Position numbers and translations under genes: made by a program. The notes beneath the pieces were generated by a model. The model did no database searches. It was not told where the DNA came from and saw only the letters and a program-made list of their open reading frames with translations. This document shows, one piece after another, positions 20,295-31,600 of a stretch of DNA of 64,000 bases. Origin of the DNA: Thinopyrum elongatum (taxonomy: Eukaryota > Streptophyta > Magnoliopsida > Poales > Poaceae); the NCBI GenBank assembly GCA_011799875.1, contig CM022297.1, forward strand, positions 75,210,488 through 75,274,487. The letters are read 5' to 3'. Positions within the stretch are counted from its first letter, which is position 1, and each line of letters starts with the position of its first letter.

Positions 20295-22791
20295 CACTAG
20301 TAGAAAACAGGGCTTTGGTCCAGGCCGGGTAAGGGCATTAATCCCGGTTCACTCATGAACCGGGACCAAAGGTGGCATTAGTCCCGGTTCGTGAGGCCAA
20401 GGCGCCGGCCGGGCCTCGGGGGCCATTGGTCCCGGTTCGTATGACCCCTTTGGTCCCAGTTCCAGACACGAACGGGACCAATGGGCCTCGCTCCTGTCCC
20501 ACAACCTTTAGTCCCGGTTGGTATCTCCAACCGGGACTAAAGGCCCCCCCGTTTAGTCCCGGTTGGAGATACCAACCGGGACTGAAAAAAAATTCAAATT
20601 TTTTTTTCAAATTTTTTCCCAGCCCTTTAGTCCCGATTGGGGTGACCTTTAGTCCCGGTTGAAGACACCAACCGAGACTAAAGGGGGGCCCCTAAACCCT
20701 AAACCCCTTAATTTACCACATTAATCTTAGAAAAATCATAACTAAATCATTCTAATTCAGAAAAATACAAATAATATATCAAAATTTGCAGAAAAAAAAG
20801 ATTTCTCCGATGAAACAACATGTTTTCTGTTTTGACAATTTTTTAAAATCACCAAATTCCAAAGGGAAAATAGAGTTTTTGGACGTTTTAGACTTTTTAG
20901 GGTTTAGGGGTTAGGGTTTAGATTTCTAAGTTTAGGGTTAGGTTTTAGGGTTTGAACCTTTAATGTTTACTGTTTAGAATAGAGTTTTGGACGTTTTAAG
21001 TCCCGGGTTTAGGGTTTTCAGAGTTTATTTGTAGTGCTTTTCAATTTCAGACTAATTTAGCTCAAAAAATCATTAAATCCATGAAAAAATAGCAAATGAA
21101 GTCAAAAAAGGTTGAAATTTAAGGATGTGGCTTTGAATGGTTCATATTGAACACACAAAAATTCTGTAGTTGAAATAAGATTAAAAAAATGAAATGTCTT
21201 TGTAACAGCTGAGTTTTCGTCTGAAACCCTGTTACTTCGAAAGAGATGGTCCAGTTTGTACACAAAGTGCATCCAGTTTTTGCCATAACCCTCTCAACTT
21301 TTTAGCACAAGTTATTTGGGTGAAATGATGATACTATGCCAAGTTTCAAGGTTATCAGAGTTCATTTGTAGTGCTTTTCAATTTCAGGCTAATTTAACTC
21401 AAAGAATCATTAAATGCATGAAAAAAATAGCAAATGAAGTCAAAAAGGGTTGAAATTTAAGGATGTGGCTTTGAATGGTTCATATTGAACACACAAAAAT
21501 TCTGGAGTTGAAATAAGATTAAAAAAATGAAATGCCTTTGTAACAGCTGAGTTTTCGTCTGAAACCCTGTTACTTCGAAAGAGATGGTCCAGTTTGTACA
21601 CGAAGTGCATCCAGTTTTTGTCATAACCCTCTCAATTTTTTAGCACAAGCTATTTGGATGAAATGATGATACATGCCAAGTTTCAGTGTTTTTAGAGTTC
21701 ATTTGTAGTGCTTTTCAATTTCAGGCTAATTTAGCTCAAAGAATCATTAAAGGCATGAAAAAATAGCAAATGAAGTCAAAAAGGGTTGAAATTTAAGAAT
21801 GTGGCTTTGAATGGTTCATATTGAACACACAAAAATTCTTTAGTTAATATAAGTTCAAAAAAATGAAATGTGGTCAAACAGTGGTCAATCTGTGGTCAAA
21901 CTACTTATTCAATAAATATTAGTGTTACTAAATAATTATTGTTTTTGAGAATAATAATTTCAAACTCAAACGGTGAAGCATGTGACATCATGGTCACATT
22001 TTTCTGATAATAATGGATATATTATTTGTCAAATTTCGATTTACAGATTTAAAGATATTAAATGAATAAATGGCATAATAATAATAATAATAATATTATT
22101 ACTTATTTTATTTTCATTGAAATTCAATATTATTATTACTTATTTTATTTTTGAACTTTTTGTATTTTTTTGGATTTTTTTTTTTTTTGAGAATTTTTTA
22201 TTTTTTTGTAATTTTTTCCTTTTTTTGAAGTATTTTTGAGTTTTTAAATTAATCATTGTTGTTTGTTAATCATTGTTGTTTATTTTAATAATTGTTTGGA
22301 ATTCAAAAAATTAAATCATGTGACATCAAGACCTAAGGGTTAACAGGATTGATAGCTTACTATTGTCAGGAAAACAACAAGTGCGGACTTGGAAACTAGG
22401 GGTGATAGAACCTGAAAGTTAAGCGTGTTCGGGCTGGAGTAGTGAGAGGATGGGTGACCGGCCGGGAAGTTAGACGATTTGGAATGAGTGCTGATTAGAG
22501 ATTAGAGATTAAATTCTGAAGCAGTGAGGAGGGGTGATTAGAGATTAAATTGTCAAATAATTCAAAGATTTGAAAATCAAAAAAAAATTCAAAAAAAATC
22601 ATTTAGTCCCGGTTGGTAAGGTCCTCTAGCCCCGCAACAGCCGGCGGCCACGTGGAGCCCCTTTAGTCCCGGTTCGTAAGCGAACCGGGACTAAAGATTA
22701 GAGGCTTTAGTCCCGACCCTTTTGTCCCGGTTCCAGAACCGGGACTAAAGGCCCTCTGGAACCGGGACAAAAGCCCTGTTTTCTACTAGTG
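20295..22791. mobile_element. CACTA element (nested), non-autonomous, intact ends
   Basis: Ends are exact complements for more than 20 bp: CACTAGTAGAAAACAGGGCT at the left and the reverse complement at the right. It is flanked by a 3-bp duplication TGT (20292-20294 and 22792-22794), the size made by CACTA transposases. Subterminal repeats TTTAGTCCCGGTT and AACCGGGACTAAA are dense at both ends and form long hairpins (20500-20690, 22600-22790). There is no transposase. The inside holds a 337-bp tandem repeat and telomere-like TTTAGGG words. It lies inside the outer CACTA element. Confidence 0.9.
21021..21865. repeat. 337-bp tandem repeat within the nested CACTA element
   Basis: Units begin at 21021, 21358 and 21695 with GAGTTnATTTGTAGTGC; the third is partial and stops near 21865. 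Copies differ by a few percent. Each includes CTGAGTTTTCGTCTGAAACC and GGTTCATATTGAACACAC. They do not code. Confidence 0.85.
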
Positions 22792-23317
22792 TGTTATTAC
22801 GTGACACTTGGATGCTGTGGTAAATATGTTTGAAGGTTTCGCCAAATTTCATATCTTCGAGAAAGAATCATGGTTTCGAGAGAGAATATGTAAAGTTTTT
22901 TAAGGTAATGACCATTTCTTTATTGTTTGACCTAGAATTTTTTTCTATGCTAAACATACACTATTCCATGTTAAAATTTGGCCTTTTTCTGGGTTCATTT
23001 GATATATTTAATACATTTAGCGCATCTCTAGGAATTTAATACATTAAGTGCATTTCTAGGCCCTTTTCTTGCTGGTATTCTCCGAAGGGGCAGAACCCCT
23101 TGCTTGGCAAAGTCTATGCTAGTTTGTTTTGCCGAGTACCCGTTTTTTGACACTCGGCAAAGGCTTCACCGAGTGCGCTATGGAAAGAACTCGGCAAAGA
23201 GCACTTTGTTGGAGGGGTGTCTACTGAGTGTGGTTTGCCGACTGTAACACTCAGCGTAGCCTTTGTCGAGTGTACCTATCACTAGGAAAATAACTCGATT
23301 GACAATAGACCGTATCG

Positions 23318-23755
23318 TTGAGGCGATGGCCTGCCGAGAGGCACTAGGTCTTGCACTTGACCTGAATGTACGTGCACCTTCTTCAGGTCGCTTCAGATTA
23401 TCTATTGGTGGCAGAGGATATAAATAAAGGAAGTAAATGCGTATATAGGACTAGCCTCTTGGAACACTCGTCACGGCGAGCTTTCTTTGAAAATGTTTTG
23501 TTTGAATTTGAGAGTAGAAATTCAAATAAGGAGGCAGATAGGCTAGCAAAACTTGCAATCTCTGTGTTGTTAGGCCGAAATACTTGGCTCCTGGAGCCAC
23601 CTGATGATGTACCTTCCTTTCCAATAAAAAGAGAAAAACAGTGGTTAACATTTAACCAACTTCACACAATAACTACGATAGATGAATATAGGTTTCAAGG
23701 ACCGAATGTTAATGTTGATATGACCCTTATACGTACCAACAATACGAATTTGTAA
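23318..23755 (+). pseudogene. RNase H-like (RVT_3) fragment of a LINE
   Basis: Encodes EAMACREALGLALDLNVRAP, then after a frame change near 23365 LQVASDYLLV, NSNKEADRLAKLAISVL and WLLEPPDD, the order of the plant RNase H-like domain at the C-terminus of LINE polyproteins. The frame change and the isolation of the fragment show it is a relic. It lies just downstream of the last exon of gene copy B on the opposite strand. Confidence 0.6.
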
Positions 23756-23970
23756 TCCTTAACAAGTACAAATTTGAGTCCTCACAGTGCCATACATCGG
23801 AAGTCCAGAACAATAACAATAAATATAGGTCACAAATGGGTAATTAAGGTGCAGTACGCACAAGAATAATCTTAGAAGTGCAGATTCTATTCGAGTATGC
23901 CTCCAGAATGCTTGGCATACGTAGAGTATTCTTGAATGTATATGCAAGGAGTAGATCATCACACTTCAGT

Positions 23971-26900
23971 TTATTTCTTCTTCTTCGGGACAAACTGTCG
24001 AGCCCATATATGTTTTCCGCTGCAGGTCATGAACTTGACTCTCATGTTCCCATCTAGAACACGGAAGAGTGTCAACTGCGAATAAAATGTAACATGTGCG
24101 TATAAAGGTTGCCTGTCTTCGAATGGCACCTCTATACTTATTTCTTCAATGTCTCCATAGTGGCTGTGACATGGAAGGAATTAATGCAACATAATTAGCA
24201 ACTGCATATATAGGGAAAACTAATGCAATATATTCTCCTCATATCAATTTCTTCTTCCTTATGATAGTTTTCCTGTGTTTTATGTCATAATATGTAACTG
24301 TCAAATTTACCACTTTCTTTTTTGTGAAAGTCAAATTTATCACTTAACTAGTTATATATCTACATATTTTTGCTTATCACTTACCAAGGCGTCATGCAAA
24401 CCTACTAATTTGTCTGGCAATGTTGAGTTGTTAATTACCTCTAAAAGTTACCTCACTGGTCATATTCAATCGAAACAGTCATCTCAACATTGTTTCACCA
24501 ATCGGACAATATATCCTTTAAAAAAACAATCCGAATATATATGTACGAGTAACATATATATAGTCTTCGTTATATGTAACATGTTCCCAGTATACATTAG
24601 TAAATTGGTATAATTACAACAATATGTGTTAGCCATTTTCAGGGTTCAGTGATATACAAAATAATCAACTTCAACATGTTGATTCTTCTAGTAGCCTTTC
24701 ATCTATATAAATAAATTAGGATGCAGAAGCTTACTCAATGCATACTAAAAAACCTATAACATTTCTTTCTCGTCACTTTTCTGCGTGCGCACTCCCAATC
24801 CAAACCTATATCCTCTATATTTAATTAGTTGATCATCACTACTTCTATTGATCTCAACATGCATACATGACACCTCATCAAAGGCCTACCTCCACATTTA
24901 TGGGAAAAGTTTTCCGTTATTACTTGGTCCCCGTTACTTCTATTTATCTCAAAATACACACATATAGTCTAACCACACATGTCACCCTTATCAAAGATCA
25001 ACGACAACATGCATGTGATTTTTTTTTCATTTATTATGCTATCACATTCAATAAATATTTTCTTAGCTATATTGTAGTCAAATACAATATATAATATGTA
25101 TTTTCAGTTTTATTTCATATATTATTAATCCAAATATTCATGTTTCATGCAACCAATCTCATTAAAAAAAAATATTCCAGCTGATTCTCGAAGAAATGCA
25201 TGGGGTATCATCTTGTTAATGCAAAGAACAAACACACCATCTCTCCTTCTCAAGTTGGGCATAAAAAAGGCTTTCGACTCTATGCAACAAGAATATTTAT
25301 TGGACCTTTTGCAGAAAAGAGAGTTCCCTTTGAGGTTCTGTGGCTAGTTGATCGATCTGTTGTGCATGTCATCCTCTGATGTTCTTCTTAATAACATCTG
25401 GGGTAGCCTACACAATACTGGAGATACCATCGTTAGGGGAAGCTAATTTCCCCATTCTTGTTTGTCATCACTATTAAGCCGTTGCAGTAGATTTTGGATT
25501 TGGCGATGGCTAATGTTCGCCTTCCATAGATTCAGAGGTCGGGTTGCATGTCTTCACACCTCCCTTTATGCAGACCGCGCTTCGGTTTTTGTGGTCACTA
25601 TCAAAGAAGATATCAGTAACATGTCAAGCGTTTTGCAAAGCATTGGTAAGGTGACCGGTCTCGTTACCAGTGTGGAAAAAAAATCTCCGTGGCCCCTTAT
25701 GCATTGATCTCAATGATATTCTTCTTAATTTCCAAGTTCTTCGCACTGAATTCCCGCTACGATACTTAGGTCTTCCTACGTCAGCGCATTGCTTGCGAAG
25801 TGTGTACAAGATCACATGCAAGCTCATTGACAAGTATGGCATGGTTCGGAGAAACACGTTGATTTAATCAGTCCTTAATTCACAAGCCAACTACCCCCTT
25901 ACTCCCCTTGTTCTTAGGCAATCATGAATACTTTATTTAAGTTACAATGTGCTTTTTTATGGGTCGGATCCGAGAAGGAGTCTAGAGGGAAGTATAAAAT
26001 CAAGCGGGAGCTTGTCTGTTGGCCGCCATCTATGGGTGGGCTGGCATCCTTCATCTAGAGAAATTCCAGAGAGGATACTCTGTTGGCCATGGCTTGCATG
26101 AAAATACCTTTTTTAGACAAATTGCATAAAATACCTGGATAATGGGTAGGGTTTGACACCTATTTGACGCCATCAACATGGACCTCTTCTATGATGTGAC
26201 CACAACCACTATTGGACATGGTAAAATTGCTACCTTTTGGCATGCACCTGGGCTGGGGGGGGGCACGAGTCAAAACACATTGCTCAATCCACTTCCACAA
26301 TCACCAAGTGCAAAAACCTAATGCTTGAGAGAGCTTTGAAGCATGACCAATGGATCAAAAACATTAAGATAAATTTGGGTCTCTCTATGCAACACATAAT
26401 TGATTATTGTTTTTGAGATTTGGGTCAGTTTGCATGACACAAGTGATGACAACCAGGGTGAAATTGTTTGGAACTTTTCAATAGAGTACTCGGCATCATC
26501 AACATATTCCGCTCAACTCGACTCCACGAACTTTTAGTTGTTGAAGCCACCTTTTTGAACAATTGGTTGCTGCCTAGCTACAATTTTTTGCATGGCTTAT
26601 CTTGCAATACTAGGTGTGGACGGTTGATAACCTACAACGTAGAGGATGGTTTATGTCAATCATGCAGAAGGGAGCCAGAGTCAGTTGAGCATTTATTATT
26701 CAAGTGTAGGTTCACGAGGTGTGTTTGGAATGAGAATAAAGTGTTTCTTGGGCTTATTGACGTTAACACCGACGATTGGAGCTACTTCAACACAGTCAAA
26801 GACTAGTCGTATTCTATGATCAACATCAATATAAAAGTGATGAGGGGGCCACTTCCCTCCTTATTATTAATTCATGGGAAATTTGGAATGAGTTGAATGC

Positions 26901-28579
26901 GAGTATTTTTACGAATCTTTCAGCCATGTTTAGTATCATCATGTTCAAGGTAAAAAAAAGGAGGCCACACTTTGGGGGTGGCAAGTGCAGAAGATTTGAG
27001 ATTGATCATGCTGCGAGAGTAGGTTAGATGTTTATGTGCCATACTTTGGCTAACTTCTAATTATTGTAAAACTCTTCTTAACTAATGAAATGAGGCAATT
27101 GCATCCATTTTGAAAAAGGAAAAGCATGTCATTATGGATATCAACAAGGTCTTCAAATGCATCTTTTACCACAAACTCTTATATGATATTCGTGGAGCAC
27201 AAGAAGATAAAATGTTATGAACTACCTTTTGCACAAATTTAAATATATGAATTTTACCTATCCAGTTAAAGTAGCTAAAATTTGACTACACCTAGTAGTT
27301 TGGTTGGAAGGGAATGGGAATTTGGGGTATGTTAGATACAAACTAACTTGTTTGGTCGGAACGAATGAGATTTTTAGTAGAGACTAAACATAGGAGTTTA
27401 GAGTTCACCTCCCACCATTTTAATAATAGAAAAGGGGTGGGAATTGGGAAGGGGTTGCTTTACAAAGAGCATCTTGAGGAATCATCATAACTTATCTAAT
27501 CACCTCTTACTTTTCTTTGAGGGACTGCCGCCATGGTGCACTTCATTGATAACCAACCAATAGTTACATCTTCCACATGAGAGTTCAAAATAAAGCTAGG
27601 AGGATCATTGACCCATTTACAACTGGTACATTAGACAAAAGAATTTCTAGCTATCTTGTGTGTTGCCACATTCGCTTCCTGGTGACAATGCATAAGGTCC
27701 ACCATGCCAATATCATAGGCCAACTTTGAAACGTGGGCATAGATAGGCAGTAGGTTGATTCCACCATGTTGCCTCCCTGAGAATGCTTCAGCAACCTCTA
27801 TACTACAGGATTCGACTTGTAAAGAGCCAGACCATTGTTATCAACTCTTACTTAACCTCTCATTTAGTTCCAACAAACTCTCACAAATTCCCACACATAA
27901 TTCCCTATAGATACCAAAACAAAGGTCTCGGGAATAATGTGACTCATCATTAGTCTTTTACATAACCCATGCATCTTAACTCCCATTCCCCTTCGCAAAA
28001 GTTGCCAAACGCACTAGGATAAAAAAAGACAAGTCTTTGTGTACTACGTGGAGAATGGAGTTTTGTCACAACTTAATGTTGTCACCTTTAATACCAAATT
28101 ATACGAAAGCTCTAACTTTTCCATTTTCAACTATTTATTAGGCCTCATAATATCTTGTTGGGAAACGTCTCATTTCCCCCATGTCGCTCCATCCAGACTG
28201 ATATCGTAGGCGACCAACCAGAGCCCTCAAACACTTTTCCCTCCTGCTCACAGATCATGGCCAAGTGGAAGCCAGCAAGCTCGAGGATGACAACAGTGAG
28301 CCACTCTCTATGTGCAACTCATTTAGTAACGGGTGGTGCAACCATGTTTGACGTTGGGTTACTCGGGGGTCCTAGATCCTGACGATCAAGAGCCAAGGAC
28401 GCATTTTGCATCCTCCTAGGCCGCTGATACTTTGTGGATCTGAACCTGATGCCTCTCGCGGTGGGGAGGGGGTGGGTGGTGGGGTAGCTCCAGCGATACA
28501 ATGGCATGGCAGCTCTAGGAGTTTGCATGGGGGCACCCTCTTCGTCCTCTGTGCTGCCAGTATGTGTGTGTGTGTGTGT

Positions 28580-28616
<37 letters not shown>

Positions 28617-31600
28617 CACAAAATCGTGTGAGTTTTATTTTGGTTCTTGGACAAGTCTGAGCAGTTTTTTGATGCTTTCTGGTGGTCCACACATGGAGAT
28701 ATACTAGTCAGTGTTGGGTCTCTCAGATGAGAAGGTGATACCATCTTCCTAGTTCCGACGTGGAGGCGTGGGAGGTTTGGAAGCCAAGGGGAACACCTTG
28801 GATGGTGATCACGGCGGTCTCCTGACTAAGCATTGTGACATGGAGGGCTAGTTTTCTTTCTTGGTTGCTAGGCATTAAAGTGGTCTACTGGTGATCGGTC
28901 ATCGTTCCCTGCACGTCTGTTACACCCGCCCCGCCCCCTTCTAGATCTGGGTGGCATCTTCTTGACCTCCAATGCCCTATCGTGGTTCCCATGTAATACC
29001 TTTGTGTGATGGTGGTCCATGCCGCCAATGGCGACGTTCTTGGATGTCACTTTCCTCCCTGGATGCATCATTGAGGGTCCACCCTCATCTTTCTCGAGTT
29101 CCGAGTGAAAATCCTTGGACCGGATTATCAATTCGGGAAGCGCTACGATGTCATTACTAATTAGAAGTCTTCGGCCTTGGAACCTTTGGCCCTGATCTGC
29201 GTATCGATATGTCGCCGTGAGGCAGTCAACAGTAGTTGTGATCTACGACATGGCCATTTGTCTTTCTTCTCCTTGGCGGGTTTCTCATCATTCCTAACGC
29301 TATGCTTTAGGTAAGCTTCTCTACTCGTCAACCGTACGACACCCATCGAGCTTGAGCGAGAGCGTAGGGTTCTCTTCGGCGATGCATACAAATGAGTGTG
29401 TGACATGATCTAGCCTTCTTTGAAATAAACGAGGGTGTTTCCACCGTTGCATGCCTACTCTCACACCAAGTTCCAGCTTCACCATCACTCTCACGAGTGC
29501 TTCGTCGAATCCAAGGTCCATGTTTCTGCTTTACTTTTGTTAGTTAATTCTTTTTTCTGCCCTATAAGTTGTTTCCTCGGCACTTTGTATCTCTACTACA
29601 ACCGTTTGGAGCTTTATTAATTTAAAGGAGGCTCGTCGAGCCTACTGTCTAAAAAAGATATGCATCACATCAGATTTTTGGGGTGAATAGATGAATAGGT
29701 GCTTACATTTGAAATTTGGTTCACTAATTTCCCACGACTCTGATATTGGACTGTTTATTACCATGCCATTCTCCAAGCACATAATTATGTTGTTACGTAA
29801 ATCGCCTGAAATTTAATTTTGAGTTAATCGATTTTTCGACCATTGATTTCTGCTTTGAGATTCCTGCTTCTTCCTGTAGGCTATCATGTGAGCTGGTTTG
29901 CGGTGTTTCTTGTTTTCTTTTGACCGACCACATATTTGGGTCAGTCGATTTGCTAATGGGCTGAAACCCATTACCTATGCCACCCAACCCTCCCTTCTCT
30001 CCCTTTGTTTCATTTTTGCCTTTTCTATTTTTATATGTTTCTTCTTTTTTTTCTTTATTAGTCGATTTTTTTTCTTTTGTAGGTATTTTTGGATGTTGGG
30101 TGAGTGTAAATGTACACACATAAATACTATGCAATAGTGCGAAAATTACACTATTATATGGTTGTCGTTTGCATGCAATAAAAGTTCAATTTTAGTGCAA
30201 AGATGTGTGCAAGTTTTCTTTTAAAAAATCATTATCTATTTTCTTAAAGAATTATACCAATGTCGCTAATTCATTATTTTTTATTAAATTTTATTAATTT
30301 GATTTAGTTAGCATTTCCTTTTATTTCTTCTTTAAGGGTAATATCAATGTCACTAATTCACTCCTTCTTAGGAAACATTTTTTTGATCAAATCACACTAT
30401 TATATGCTTATTCTTGCAGATTAAAAAAATACAAATTTTATGTATATTGTATGCAAATTTCGTCATTGTGTTTTTAGTTTTTTTATTTTCTTTCTTCTTA
30501 AAGGGTAATACCAATGGCACTAATTCATTCTTCCTTAGAAAACCCCATAATTTTTAATTTTTTTTTATTTTCTCTATTCTTAAAGCCACTAATTCATTCT
30601 TATGTAGAATGCATTATTTTGATTTTGTCTTAGATTTTATTTCATTTTCTTTCTTCTTTATGATACTACCAATATCACTAATCTTCCTTCTTACTTCTAT
30701 ATTTTGCCGAAATTACATACTATATGTTATTCTCTGCTATTTTAAAAAGCGCAATTTTTGTGTAAATTGTATGCACATTTTGTCATGTTTTGTTTATTAT
30801 TGTTCATTTTTTCTCTAAAGGGTAATATGAATGACACGATTCATTCATTTCAGAAAACCTCATTATTATGATTTCTGGTTTTTATTTCTTTATTTCTTAT
30901 TTAAGGGAAATACCAGTGCCACTAATTCATTCCTTCTTCGGGATTTTTTTAAAAATTCCCCTATAATATGCTTATTCTTGCATATTATAAAAAGTGTAAT
31001 TTTTGTGTAAACTGTGTACAGTGTTTTTTCATTATTTGTTTTATTATGTTCCATTTTCTTTCTTATTAAATGTTAAAAGTAATACCACTAATTCATTCTT
31101 CCTTACAAAACTTCATCATTTTGATTTTTTTTCTTTTTTAACGGTAATACCAATGCCACTAAGTCGCTATTATATGTTATTTATTCTTGCATATTGTAGC
31201 AAAGCACTTCTGTGTAAATTGTGCGCAAATTTTGTCATCGTTTTTTAGTTTTTATTTTATTTTATTCTTTTAGGATAATATGGATGCCACTAATTCATTC
31301 AATTCTGAGAAAACTTATTTTTAGAAAAGTTCCTCAATTATAAGTTTATTCTTGCATATTATAAAAAGCAATTTTTTATTTGTTTAGCGTATTTTTTTCA
31401 TTTTCTTTCTTTTTAAAGGGTAATACAAATGGCACTAATTCATTTTTTCTTAGAAAATACTTCATTTTTTTGTCATGTGTCTTACCAAGTATTGGGACAG
31501 CTTTTTTAGACATACAGGGAGGAGCTCCCCAACCCCATTATATTAATTAAACCAAAACGGCACTGGATACCAGCACCAAACGCTGTTCATAAAAGCATCG

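Larger units (their letters stand above)
19277..23285. mobile_element. CACTA element (outer), right end degenerate
   Basis: The left end is CACTACCGGAATCGGC, the typical Triticeae CACTA terminus, followed by inverted subterminal repeats of the GCCGAGTGT / CACTCGGC kind (19318-19400). The same repeats return at 23095-23275 (TTGCCGAGT, ACTCGGCAAAG). The final inverted CACTA terminus cannot be found, so the right end is truncated or decayed. The body is AT-rich, non-coding and carries two related internal units of about 0.5 kb (around 19610-19990 and 20100-20290 continuing at 22795). A second CACTA element is inserted at 20295. Confidence 0.7.
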
